DNA of 16,114 bases from Planctomycetaceae bacterium (GCA_947440895.1 CANETO010000005.1:1-16114), one strand, 5' to 3'. Numbered from the stretch's first letter, positions 1 through 7,519 are shown. A program made the numbers and translations. Notes: generated by a model from the letters alone, not told the origin.

Positions 1-2
1 AG

Positions 3-260
3 CCCGATGTGGGCCGCGAGCCACGGCTGAAGCAGTCACCACAGGGGATCTTGCCCGACGCGCGGCACCCTCTCCTCTGGGCGGGGTACTTGTTTGTCGA
101 TTGCGGTGGGGGCCGGTATGAAGAGCCACCTCCGCAGGGACCTGCCAAGCCAGTCCCACCGCCAGCACCCCCGAACGCGGCTGCTCCGCCACCAGTCGGC
201 GCACCGGCCGATCCGCCACGCGGCCCTCTCAATCCGGCGCTGCCTCGCCCGAATCCATGA
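3..260 (+). CDS. C-terminal fragment of a probable CHAT-domain protein (cut by window edge)
   Basis: The reading frame is open from the left edge to a TGA at 258-260, so only the last 85 or so codons are present. The segment around nt 57-115 reads ARHPLLWAGYLFVDCG, which resembles the closing strand of CHAT domains (caspase-like, often fused to TPRs), where a His-Pro followed by aromatic residues, Trp-Ala and a hydrophobic strand ending in Gly is typical. After that comes a proline- and alanine-rich tail of about 45 residues with no further domain. The catalytic His and Cys of CHAT would lie outside the window. Function cannot be given from this piece; CHAT proteins include proteases and inactive scaffolds. 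The family call rests on one short motif and is an inference. Confidence 0.5.
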   Translation, partial: PDVGREPRLKQSPQGILPDARHPLLWAGYLFVDCGGGRYEEPPPQGPAKPVPPPAPPNAAAPPPVGAPADPPRGPLNPALPRPNP

Positions 261-300
261 CAGAGCGTCTCCCAATCACGTCGCCCACGGCCACCGCTTC

Positions 301-1191
301 ATGACCGACCTCATTGCCTCCGGCTCGCTGCCGGGCCTCGTCGCCTTGGCGATGGTCTCGTTTGTGGCTGGCGCCGTGAATGCCGTGGCTGGCGGAGGCA
401 CCATCCTCACGTTTCCCGTGCTGGCTGCGATCCTGCCCGCCGATCCCGCGCGGTTGGTGATCGCCAATGCCACGAGCACGATTGGCCTCTGGCCCGGCAC
501 CATTGCGGCGGCATGGGCGTATCGGGGAGAACGAGTCGGGCAGCCGCCGTGGGGAGTCTGGCTGCTCGTGCCAAGCCTGCTGGGGGCGATGCTCGGAGCG
601 GTGCTAGTGCTGGTCCTGCCATCGGAGTGGTTCGATGCCTGCGTGCCGTGGCTGATCCTCACGGCAGCGATTGTCTTCGCGCTGCAGCCACAGCTCGCAC
701 GGTTGGCCGGCAGTACCCCGAGGCTGGCAGGTAATACGGGGCCGGCAGGGAATGCGGCGCCGACAGGGAACGCTGCGCCGGCGTCATCAGCGGCGCCGGC
801 CAGCCTGGTTCCCGCCACGTCTCGCCTGCTTCTCGCCTGCGTGCTCCAGTTCTTCGTGGCTGTGTATGGAGGATATTTTGGCGCCGGGATCGGCATCCTG
901 ATGCTGGCGGTGCTCGGCGTTCTTGGTTTCGGCGACATCCACCGGCTCAACGCCATGAAGAACGTGCTGGCCATGGTGATCAACGGCACCGCGTCGGGGC
1001 TCTTCGTGGCCGGCTCGCTCCTCGGGTCGCAGGATGTTTCCTGGCCCCATGCGGCGACCATGGCCGTGGCGGCGGTGGCGGGGAGTTTCGCCGGTGCCAA
1101 CGTCGCCCGCCGCCTGCCGGCGGCCGTTGTACGGCGGGGCGTCGCCCTCATCGGATTTGCATTGGCCGCCTATTATTTTCTTCCGGGATAG
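301..1191 (+). CDS. TauE/SafE (TSUP) family membrane permease
   Basis: A 296-residue integral membrane protein with about eight hydrophobic segments. It has the two family half-repeats: an N-terminal half starting with a GAVNAVAGGGT motif (residues about 20-30) and a second half with VYGGYFGAGIGI and LNAMKNVLA (about 185-225). TSUP proteins move organic or inorganic sulfur anions and related small anions; the substrate here is unknown. An open frame runs upstream to 94, but that extension is arginine/histidine-rich and lacks family similarity, so the ATG at 301 was chosen; it leaves a 40-nt gap to the CHAT gene and no obvious Shine-Dalgarno site. The loop joining the halves holds an 18-bp tandem repeat (see separate entry). 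The gene precedes the ABC pair by 24 nt, which may be coincidental co-orientation rather than shared function. Confidence 0.85.
   Translation: MTDLIASGSLPGLVALAMVSFVAGAVNAVAGGGTILTFPVLAAILPADPARLVIANATSTIGLWPGTIAAAWAYRGERVGQPPWGVWLLVPSLLGAMLGAVLVLVLPSEWFDACVPWLILTAAIVFALQPQLARLAGSTPRLAGNTGPAGNAAPTGNAAPASSAAPASLVPATSRLLLACVLQFFVAVYGGYFGAGIGILMLAVLGVLGFGDIHRLNAMKNVLAMVINGTASGLFVAGSLLGSQDVSWPHAATMAVAAVAGSFAGANVARRLPAAVVRRGVALIGFALAAYYFLPG
700..800 (+). repeat. Degenerate 18-bp tandem repeat inside the TSUP gene
   Basis: Units at 721-738, 739-756, 757-774 and 775-792 are each 18 bp and diverge gradually, with a partial fifth copy (gcgccggc) at 793-800. A less similar unit plus one extra codon lies at 700-720. 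They encode six-residue steps RLAGNT, GPAGNA, APTGNA, APASSA. The array falls in the linker between the two transmembrane halves, where length variation should be tolerated. Confidence 0.75.
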
Positions 1192-1215
1192 AAAATCGCG
1201 TTTTCACGTACAACC

Positions 1216-2097
1216 ATGCCCATGCTCGTCCGCACCGAAAACCTCACGAAGCGTTACGGCACCTTCGCAGCGCTCGACGGCTGTTCGCTGTCGGTGCCGG
1301 AAGGGGAGATCTTTGGATTGCTTGGGCCCAACGGCGCGGGAAAGACCACGTTGCTGCGGCTCCTGCTGGGCTACATCACTCCCACCTCGGGAACGGCGAG
1401 CGTGGCCGGCTTCGACTGCGTGCGAGACTCCCTGGAAGTGCGGGCCCGCACCGCCTACCTGCCCGGCGAGGCGAGGCTATTTCGCCGCATGAACGGCCAT
1501 CGTGTGCTCGATTTCTTTGCCAGCCTCCGGCCCGGCTGCCGGCGGGAGGTCGCCGACACTGTGGCCCGTCGACTCGATCTCGACTGCTCGCGGCAGGTGG
1601 CCCGCATGAGCACGGGAATGCGACAGAAACTAGCATTGGCGGTCGTGCTCGCCATGGAGACACCGCTGGTGATCCTGGACGAGCCGACCGCGAATCTGGA
1701 TCCAACGGCCCGCGCCGAGGTGCTGGAACTTGTGCTCGAGGCCCGTTCGGCCGGCCGCACGGTGATCTTCTCGTCGCACGTGCTCTCGGAAGTGGAGGAT
1801 ACCTGCGACAATGTCGCCATCGTGCGGGCAGGCCGGGTCGTGCACGAACAGTCGCTGGAGCATCTCAGGCGGTGTCACCGAATTCGAGCGAAGCTCAACG
1901 GTCCGCTCAGCCCGATCCCGGCCTCATTGGCGGCAAGCGTGGCCATCGTGGAGCAGGGCGATGGCACGGTGGTGATGGAGGCGGGCGACTCGTTGGCACC
2001 GCTGCTCGGATGGCTGTCAACGCTCCCGTTGGAGGAGATGCGGATCGAGCCGGTGGGGCTGGCCGCGGTCTATGACCGGTTTCACCGCGCGCTCTGA
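1216..2097 (+). CDS. ABC transporter ATP-binding protein (ABC-2 type exporter subunit)
   Basis: A 293-residue nucleotide-binding subunit. Walker A is GPNGAGKT at residues 37-44, the signature is MSTGMRQ at 132-138 (a variant of LSGGQ), Walker B is VILDEP with Asp156-Glu157, and the switch His is at 189 in SSHVL. In place of the usual Q-loop Gln the sequence reads YLPGEARLF (82-90), a form often seen in drug, lipid or copper-type ABC-2 exporters. The last 80 residues form a small extra C-terminal domain. A second in-frame ATG at 1222 is an alternative start; neither has a clear ribosome site. The permease gene begins 12 nt after the stop, so the two very probably form one transporter. Substrate unknown. 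Confidence 0.93.
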   Translation: MPMLVRTENLTKRYGTFAALDGCSLSVPEGEIFGLLGPNGAGKTTLLRLLLGYITPTSGTASVAGFDCVRDSLEVRARTAYLPGEARLFRRMNGHRVLDFFASLRPGCRREVADTVARRLDLDCSRQVARMSTGMRQKLALAVVLAMETPLVILDEPTANLDPTARAEVLELVLEARSAGRTVIFSSHVLSEVEDTCDNVAIVRAGRVVHEQSLEHLRRCHRIRAKLNGPLSPIPASLAASVAIVEQGDGTVVMEAGDSLAPLLGWLSTLPLEEMRIEPVGLAAVYDRFHRAL

Positions 2098-2109
2098 GGC
2101 AACAAAGTC

Positions 2110-2940
2110 ATGTGGAATACCGCCATCTGGAAGAAGACGTGGGGCGACCAGCGGGTGCTGGTCCTGTCGCTCGTCGCCCTGTGGACCGGTTTTCCCTGGC
2201 TCTATATCTGGCTCTCCTCGCAGATTCCGATGCCCGCCTTTCAAGACGTGCTTCTGCGGGCGATCCCGAAGGATTGGCAGCGGCTTTCGGGCGTGCCGTT
2301 CACGGAGGTGGCCACGCATGCCGGCCGCGTGGCGCTCGCCTTCGTCGACCCGGTCGTCGTTCTGGCGGCCACCGTCTGGGGCATCACCCGTGGCAGTGAC
2401 GCCGTTTCTGGCCAGCTGGAACGGGGCACCATGGAGATGGTGCTGGCGGCGCCGGTGCGACGGGTGGCCGTGTTCGTCACGCAGGCGTTGGCAACGACTG
2501 CCGCCGCGGCCCTCCTCTGCGCCGTACTGTGGGTGGCCGTCTGGACCGCGATCACGCTCGGACCCTGGGCTGGCAAGGTCGATCCGCTGCGGTTCCTCCC
2601 CGCGGCAGCGAACGTGTTTGGGTTGATGGTGTGCGTGGCGGGCATCTCGGCCGGTGTCTCGGCCGTCGACAGCTACCGTTGGCGGACGGTCGGCATCCTC
2701 TGCGGCTTTTACGTCTTTTCGATTCTGGCCAAACTGGTGGGCCGACTCAGCAAGCCGCTCTGGTGGGCTGGCTACCTCTCGTTCCTGAACGCCTATGAGC
2801 CGCAGCGGCTGGTCGGGGATCCGGCCGAGTCATGGCGGCTTCTGGCGGAGTATGACGCCGTTCTCATCGGCGTGGGGGTGATCGCCTACGCGATCGGGGC
2901 GGTGCTGTTTGCCAGACGCGATCTCCCGGCGCCTCTCTAG
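2110..2940 (+). CDS. ABC-2 type transporter permease
   Basis: A 276-residue membrane protein with about six hydrophobic helices (around residues 17-37, 74-92, 120-148, 166-186, 194-210 and 249-268). Between the second and third lies SGQLERGTMEMVLAAPVRR (100-118), which matches the GT-E-LLA-P coupling motif of ABC-2 permeases that contacts the ATPase. It starts 12 nt after the ATPase stop and should be its membrane partner, probably as a homodimer. The protein is of ordinary length for the family and shows no sign of damage. The exported substrate cannot be read from the sequence. No clear terminator follows; the next gene has its own upstream region. Confidence 0.9.
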   Translation: MWNTAIWKKTWGDQRVLVLSLVALWTGFPWLYIWLSSQIPMPAFQDVLLRAIPKDWQRLSGVPFTEVATHAGRVALAFVDPVVVLAATVWGITRGSDAVSGQLERGTMEMVLAAPVRRVAVFVTQALATTAAAALLCAVLWVAVWTAITLGPWAGKVDPLRFLPAAANVFGLMVCVAGISAGVSAVDSYRWRTVGILCGFYVFSILAKLVGRLSKPLWWAGYLSFLNAYEPQRLVGDPAESWRLLAEYDAVLIGVGVIAYAIGAVLFARRDLPAPL

Positions 2941-2948
2941 GTTTGCTT

Positions 2949-2981
2949 CTGAAACGCCGCTGAAAGTTTGCTGAAAGTCCG
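2949..2981 (+). promoter_or_regulatory. Three CTGAAA boxes at 11-bp spacing upstream of the TPR gene
   Basis: Three consecutive 11-bp units lie at 2949-2959 (CTGAAACGCCG), 2960-2970 (CTGAAAGTTTG) and 2971-2981 (CTGAAAGTCCG). The hexamer CTGAAA is perfect in each, so the same bases recur on one face of the helix. This is the geometry of direct-repeat operators bound by OmpR/PhoB-type response regulators (a box plus spacer of 11 bp in total). A weak -10-like CATACT lies at 3008-3013. The operator role is an inference. Confidence 0.4.
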
Positions 2982-3076
2982 CATGGCAGGAAAGCGGCCG
3001 CTTGCCTCATACTAGAGGTCGTTTGAGCACTACGGCCCTCGCACGGGGGCTCGGCCCACAGGAAACCTTGAGTCCT

Positions 3077-4849
3077 ATGAGGATTTCATCCAGTCACCGC
3101 CTGCTGCTCGCGTTCGCTCTGTATGCCGTCACCGTGACCTCTGCCGCCGCGGAGCCTGCGGCCGCTGTGGCAGAGCCGGCTGCTGCCCCGGCCGCCGACA
3201 GTGAGTCACCTGGTCAGGACGATCTCGATGCCGCCGTCGACGCGAAGCTCTCCGCGCAGAACATCGATGACTTTGCCACCGTGCTCGACCTTTGCAAGCG
3301 AGCCATCAAGAAGGGGCTTGCCGCTGACCAGCAGCAGTTTGCCGAGGATCTCTACACCGACACGCTGATGTATCGCGCCGGCCGGATCGTGCAGGCTATT
3401 TACGAGGTCGAAACCCCCGACCCACAGTGGCCGCAGCTGCGGTCATTTGCGATGCGCGATCTGAACGAGGTGGTGGGCCGTGATCCACAGCTCGGCGACG
3501 CTCAGCTCATGATCGCACAACTTGAAAGCCTGCCCGGCGGAAACCGGGAACGGGCCCGTGCCGCCGCCGAGAAGGCGATCGAACTTCTGCCGGACGACAA
3601 ACTGCAGACGGCGCAGGCCCACATCGTGCTCGGCAACACAGCCGACGCTGATGACCGTGAGGGGCGGGCGTCCCACTACGACAAGGCGGTCGAACTCGCG
3701 CCGCGCGACAAGGACATTCGTCGGACGCGGGGCCTGTTCCATCTGCTGACGGACGAGTTTGAAAAGGCTCGGGGCGACCTGGAGGCCGCCATTGAGACCG
3801 ATCCCGAGGATGCGTCGTTGCAGGAGGCGCTCGGCCTCGCGCTGATGATGGACAACAAGCTGGATGAGGCTCAGGAGGCGTTTGATCGGGCCATCAAACT
3901 CGACCCCGACTCATCCGGTGCCTTCCTGCAGAGGGCCCGGTTACGGGCCATGAAGGGCGATCGTCCTGAGGCGATCGCCGACCTCGACAAGGCCATTCGT
4001 ATCGCCCCCGACGAGGCCGTGCCGCTCGTGCTCCGTGCCCGCATCCACCAGCAGGCGGGTGATGCTGCCCAGGCCGCAGCCGATCTGCAGAGGGTGCTGG
4101 AAAAGCGTCCCGACCATCCGGCCGCCCTGGAACTCCGCGGTCTGATTGCCGCCGAACGCAACGACTACCCGGCGGCGATCAGTGATTTCCGAAAACTCGT
4201 AGCGCAGAAGCCCGACGATGCGGTGCTGGTTGGGCAGCTGGCCATGCTCTATCTGGCGGCCAAGCAGCCGCGGCAGGCGATCAAGCGGTTTTCACGATCG
4301 ATCGAACTCGAGGACAAGAATTTTGCCAGCTGGCGCGGCCGCAGCGATGCGGAGATCTCGATTGGCGATCACAAGGCGGCGTTGGCCGACCTGGAAATGG
4401 CGCTGACGCTCCAGCCTGACGATTCGGGCGTGCTCAACAATCTGGCCTGGCTCCTGGCGACCTCACCGGACGATGCGATCCGCGATGGCAAGCGGGCGAT
4501 CGAACTGGCACGCAAGGCCTGCGAAGAGACGACCTGGAAGCAGCCACACATCATCAGCACTCTGGCGGCGAGCTATGCCGAAGCGGGCGATTTTGCCGAG
4601 GCGAGGAAATACAGCCAGCAGGCGGTCGAGTCGGAAGGCAGTTCGCCGGAAGTGAAGAAGCAGCTGGAGGGTGAACTCGTGAGCTATCGCGACGAGAAGC
4701 CTTGGCGAGAGCGGCAGGAACAGGACGAGCAGCCGCTGGAGCCGGAACGCGACACCGGCCCGATTGAGGCCGAAGAACCGAACGATGCCGCGGTACCGGG
4801 CCCACAGGAACCGGCAACTCCACGGCAAGGCCGACGTCCGTTCGACTGA
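3077..4849 (+). CDS. Secreted tetratricopeptide-repeat (TPR) protein
   Basis: A 590-residue protein starting at ATG 3077, where a basic start (MRISSSHR), a hydrophobic stretch (LLLAFALYAVTV) and an Ala-x-Ala region (TSAAAE) form a signal peptide. The open frame reaches 3002, but that start (TTG) would bury the signal sequence; AGGAAA at 3059-3064 is a plausible though distant ribosome site. Consecutive TPRs run from about residue 195 to 470, with typical consensus such as AIKLDPDSSGAFLQRARLRA. The region from about 452 (LNNLAWLLATSPDDAIRDG) resembles the closing repeats of many planctomycete TPR proteins. The last 55 residues are acidic and proline-rich. Probably a periplasmic or surface scaffold; partners unknown. 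Adjacent to the export genes but convergent with them, so a role in glycan export is only suggested. Confidence 0.85.
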   Translation: MRISSSHRLLLAFALYAVTVTSAAAEPAAAVAEPAAAPAADSESPGQDDLDAAVDAKLSAQNIDDFATVLDLCKRAIKKGLAADQQQFAEDLYTDTLMYRAGRIVQAIYEVETPDPQWPQLRSFAMRDLNEVVGRDPQLGDAQLMIAQLESLPGGNRERARAAAEKAIELLPDDKLQTAQAHIVLGNTADADDREGRASHYDKAVELAPRDKDIRRTRGLFHLLTDEFEKARGDLEAAIETDPEDASLQEALGLALMMDNKLDEAQEAFDRAIKLDPDSSGAFLQRARLRAMKGDRPEAIADLDKAIRIAPDEAVPLVLRARIHQQAGDAAQAAADLQRVLEKRPDHPAALELRGLIAAERNDYPAAISDFRKLVAQKPDDAVLVGQLAMLYLAAKQPRQAIKRFSRSIELEDKNFASWRGRSDAEISIGDHKAALADLEMALTLQPDDSGVLNNLAWLLATSPDDAIRDGKRAIELARKACEETTWKQPHIISTLAASYAEAGDFAEARKYSQQAVESEGSSPEVKKQLEGELVSYRDEKPWRERQEQDEQPLEPERDTGPIEAEEPNDAAVPGPQEPATPRQGRRPFD

Positions 4850-4866
4850 AATTCCGCCGGGGGCTT

Positions 4867-5535
4867 TTATTGAACGGGTGCCCCAAGAACCAACGCGTCG
4901 TGGCGGGCGGCCGCCTGTCGAGCGGCTTGCTGGTTGCCGGCCCGTTGCCAGGCCCGATAGGCAAGCAGGGTGGCGGCCACGGCTTTGTCTGGCCGGCTAT
5001 CCGCTTCGGCGCGGGTGGCGATCGCTTCTGCCACGGAGGCCAGGCTGGCTGCTCGCGTGGCGTCGAGTCCGCGCAGCGGAATCTGCTTGAGGCACCGGAG
5101 CTCCGTCTCGATCGCGTCGAAGTCGTAGGTCGCTGACGCAAGTGTGACCGCACGGTTGACGAGAGCAGCCTGGCCAGTCGCCTCGCCCAGCTGACGGGCC
5201 TCGTCGAGCATCAGCCATTTGAGCGACCGGTCGCTCTCGGTTGCAGCGGCCGTAAGCAATGTTTCTGCGGCCAGTCTTGCTCCAACGGCAGTGTTGGCAT
5301 GAGAGAGCGGTTCGCGGAAGCGACGCTTGAGCTCAGCACGACTCCTGGCGAGTTCCCGCGACGATGGGGGCTTATCGAGACCGTCGTCCGGAGCGAGTTG
5401 CCCCATCGTGGGGCGAAGGTCGGGAGTCTCCACGGTGGCCTGCTGAACGGCGACGTCTTCGGCGGCGTGTGCTTGGTACAGACACGCCGCCATGGCGATC
5501 ACGGCGGCACGAAGGATGGCGGGCGTGGTGGCCAC
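4867..5535 (-). CDS. Small secreted helical protein of unknown function
   Basis: Encodes 222 residues from a GTG start at 5535. A signal peptide is visible (hydrophobic core AAVIAMAACLYQ then AHA, cleavage predicted near residue 24). The mature part is almost wholly helical and Ala/Leu/Glu-rich, with a region from about 85 to 195 (RLAAETLLTAAATESDRSLK, then LMLDEARQLGEATG) that looks like paired helices of a TPR- or SEL1-like scaffold without clear repeats. There are no enzyme motifs. It starts only 6 nt after the stop of the upstream small secreted protein, so the two are probably translated from one mRNA with the polysaccharide export lipoprotein. Its end lies 17 nt from the end of the convergent TPR gene. 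I do not recognise a named family. Confidence 0.7.
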   Translation of the reverse strand: MATTPAILRAAVIAMAACLYQAHAAEDVAVQQATVETPDLRPTMGQLAPDDGLDKPPSSRELARSRAELKRRFREPLSHANTAVGARLAAETLLTAAATESDRSLKWLMLDEARQLGEATGQAALVNRAVTLASATYDFDAIETELRCLKQIPLRGLDATRAASLASVAEAIATRAEADSRPDKAVAATLLAYRAWQRAGNQQAARQAAARHDALVLGAPVQ

Positions 5536-5541
5536 AGGCAG

Positions 5542-5976
5542 TTAGCGGGCGGACGGATAAAAGTGCGACATTTCCATGAATGTCGAGGCATGCCCCGTGG
5601 CACGGATCGTCTGAATGGTCGAGCCACCCGCTGGCCGCTGGATTTTGCGTACCTGCCCCTGGAGCTGGCTAAGCTGCCGCGACTGACGGGCCGACTGCTG
5701 CTGCTGCACGAACTGCTGCTGCTGCGGTCGCACCAGCCCCTGCATGGCGCCGAGCGTGGAGCCCGTCTCCGGGTTGCCGCCCTGAAAGCCGAGCGCCGTA
5801 TACGGACTCAGCGAGGGCCGCCGGACGATATTGGAAAACGGGGTGGCACCGTTGCCCTGGGAGCCGCCGGGCCCCTGGGCAACCGCGGTGCTCGACGCCC
5901 CCAGCCCGATGGTCGCGGCGACCGCGCCTGCCAGCAGAAACCTGAGGAACGGACGGGTGGGACAAGGACGTCGCAT
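5542..5976 (-). CDS. Small secreted Gln-rich protein of unknown function, linked to polysaccharide export
   Basis: Encodes 144 residues. The ATG at 5976 was chosen over an in-frame ATG at 6087 because it has a strong Shine-Dalgarno site (AGGAG, 7 nt upstream on the minus strand), begins a clear signal peptide (basic start, FLLAGAVAATIGLGA core, AVA cleavage near residue 33) and avoids overlap with the upstream gene. The mature part has a Gly/Asn-rich start, a segment RRPSLSPYTALGFQ (about 54-67), a Gln-rich probable coiled coil (about 90-118) and a C-terminal motif TGHASTFMEMSHFYP. No enzyme signature. Position between the export lipoprotein and another secreted protein suggests an envelope or matrix role. 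Not a family I can name. Confidence 0.75.
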   Translation of the reverse strand: MRRPCPTRPFLRFLLAGAVAATIGLGASSTAVAQGPGGSQGNGATPFSNIVRRPSLSPYTALGFQGGNPETGSTLGAMQGLVRPQQQQFVQQQQSARQSRQLSQLQGQVRKIQRPAGGSTIQTIRATGHASTFMEMSHFYPSAR

Positions 5977-5991
5977 GGTCAAACTCCTTCG
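5977..5991 (-). promoter_or_regulatory. Strong ribosome-binding site deciding the start at 5976
   Basis: On the minus strand the bases before ATG 5976 read GAAGGAGTTTGACC, with AGGAG seven bases from the start codon. This is one of few strong Shine-Dalgarno sites in the window, and it argues against the longer start at 6087. Confidence 0.7.
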
Positions 5992-6052
5992 CCCGCGGGG
6001 CGAACCAATCAGGAACCACTCCACATATACCACCGTCTGCGTCGCCGCACCA

Positions 6053-7393
6053 TCAGTGGGACACGCCATACCCTGCGATGGCCGCATCCATCAGAACCTT
6101 CACGACTGCCTTGATGAGCGGCTTGTCGTGGATCCAGGCCGCGAATTCCTCGCCGTGATCCGCATAGAGGTCACGCAGCCACGTTGGGGCCTCCGTCAGC
6201 AGCCAGGCCCGGAACAGTAGCCACTTGGGGTTCTGGTCGCCGTAGACCTCTCGAGCCACCCAGCAGAAATTGTTGGGATTGAAGCCGAACGGCAGCCGGT
6301 TGATGGTCTGGACGGTCTGCACGCCGAGCAAGCTGAAGCCAAACATCCGCTCGAACGGCCCGGTGACCTTGTCGATGATGCTGTCGAAGGCGATCCACGG
6401 ATCCTGGGCGATGAATACCCGGTCGCCCGGCATGAGTTGGTAGTTGGTGGCCGTGGAGCCCCCCTTCATGATCGCTTCGATATCGACGGGCAGCACCTGA
6501 TCGCAGCCCACGCCCGAAGGAGCCGGGCGAGCAATCCAGATGTCCTTGCTCGACAGTCGCGAGAGGCCGTTGATACCGGCGATCGCGTCGAGCACGGTCT
6601 CGTTGCCCGTGACGGGAAACCGGACCACGTTGTCGCCAAAGCCCGCTCCCTCCGTGATCACGTAATAGACCTTGGAGTTGTAGCTGAACACGTCGACGCT
6701 CACGAGCGGCGCATCGAGGAACTTCGACAGTTGGGCCTCGATGGCCTCCTTCGCCTCGGCAAGGGTCATGCCGGTGACGAAGACCGTGCCGTAGGTGCCA
6801 AGGTTGATCGTGCCATCGGGGCCCACCAGGTGCTCTCCGGCGACCTGTTGCTGGCCCGCTGCCTGCGCGAGTGTGAGCGACACCTGCGGCTCGCGGAGGA
6901 TCCGCTTCAGGTGACGAAACACAGCGTCTTGCGCCTCTTCGAGCGACTGGCCACCCACCATCACCTTGCCGTAGGAGGGCCCGAGATCGAGCATGCCGCC
7001 CGGCTCGACCACATAGAGGCCGTTGATCGGCTGTTCGAGGAGCGTGCCCTCCACGATCACCTGCAGCGTGTCGAACGACTGGATGCGGAACGGCGGCTTC
7101 GGCACTACGCGGAGCGCATCGATGAGCAGAATATCGGGGGGCTCGATCACATAGGGCGGGAGTGTCACCTTCGCCAGTTCCTTGGCCGGCATCCGATCCC
7201 CTTCGGGCGGACAGTTGGCCTCGAGGCTGGCCTGCCGGGTGGTGGATCGCTGTGGCCGGCCGTAGACGCTGCAGCCCTGCGAGCAGACGGTTGCTGCGAT
7301 CAGCAGCGCCACGCAGACTGTGTGCAGTCGTCGCCCAATCCGCCTTCCGGCAGTCATTCGGCGATGGTTTTGCGTGATGGTCGTGGCGTGCAT
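6053..7393 (-). CDS. Polysaccharide export outer-membrane lipoprotein (Wza/OPX type) with C-terminal CFI-box-like domain
   Basis: Encodes 446 residues from ATG 7393 (AGAG lies upstream); ATG 7357 is a shorter alternative. A signal sequence ends in VCSQGC, so Cys41 is the likely lipidation site, though the lipobox is not canonical. A Poly_export domain follows from about residue 80 (YVIEPPDILLIDALRVVPK) through GLYVVEPGGMLDLG, then SLBB-type segments around 180-310 (HLVGPDGTINLG, YYVITEGAGFGDNVVRF). Such proteins form the outer-membrane conduit for capsule or exopolysaccharide. After the family's FGFSLLG segment comes an extra domain from Cys347: CWVAREVYG, then FRAWLL and an AWIHDKP segment, in the order of CFI-box-CTERM domains. 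Transcribed away from the glycan operon and first of a three-gene minus-strand group. Confidence 0.88.
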   Translation of the reverse strand: MHATTITQNHRRMTAGRRIGRRLHTVCVALLIAATVCSQGCSVYGRPQRSTTRQASLEANCPPEGDRMPAKELAKVTLPPYVIEPPDILLIDALRVVPKPPFRIQSFDTLQVIVEGTLLEQPINGLYVVEPGGMLDLGPSYGKVMVGGQSLEEAQDAVFRHLKRILREPQVSLTLAQAAGQQQVAGEHLVGPDGTINLGTYGTVFVTGMTLAEAKEAIEAQLSKFLDAPLVSVDVFSYNSKVYYVITEGAGFGDNVVRFPVTGNETVLDAIAGINGLSRLSSKDIWIARPAPSGVGCDQVLPVDIEAIMKGGSTATNYQLMPGDRVFIAQDPWIAFDSIIDKVTGPFERMFGFSLLGVQTVQTINRLPFGFNPNNFCWVAREVYGDQNPKWLLFRAWLLTEAPTWLRDLYADHGEEFAAWIHDKPLIKAVVKVLMDAAIAGYGVSH

Positions 7394-7490
7394 GCAAAAT
7401 CTCTGCGATCGGCACAGTCGTCCCAATCGTTTTCATCGACACAGACGCGCGGAAAACTTTGCCCCGTTTGTCAGCCCCTCGGTCGAAACA

Positions 7491-7519
7491 GCGACAGTGG
7501 TCAGCCTGCGGCGTAAGAT
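7491..7519 (+). promoter_or_regulatory. Candidate sigma-70-like promoter for the glycan operon
   Basis: GCGACA (7491-7496) and TAAGAT (7514-7519) each match four of six consensus bases and are separated by exactly 17 bp. Transcription would begin near 7526, giving a leader of about 130 nt before the antiterminator gene that contains the 22-nt repeated element. Assigned by eye; the divergent region (7394-7655) must also hold the promoter of the minus-strand export lipoprotein, which I could not place. Confidence 0.35.

Noticed and set aside
94..300. N-terminal extension of the TSUP protein from an upstream start
   Set aside because: The extra 69 residues are Arg/His-rich, overlap the end of the CHAT-like gene and precede a normal family start at 301.
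276..1151. Long minus-strand open frame (291 codons) opposite the TSUP gene
   Set aside because: Its translation is Ala/Thr/Pro/Arg-rich without domains and mirrors the plus-strand gene, which has clear family motifs. Antisense open frames are expected in GC-rich DNA.
1191..1205. Small hairpin GAAAA-TCGCG-TTTTC between the TSUP and ABC genes
   Set aside because: Five A-T-rich pairs are too weak for a terminator, and the genes are only 24 nt apart.
4850..4866. Possible bidirectional terminator between the convergent TPR and secreted-protein genes
   Set aside because: GCCGGGGGCTTTTAT has only a very short potential stem; not convincing as an intrinsic terminator.
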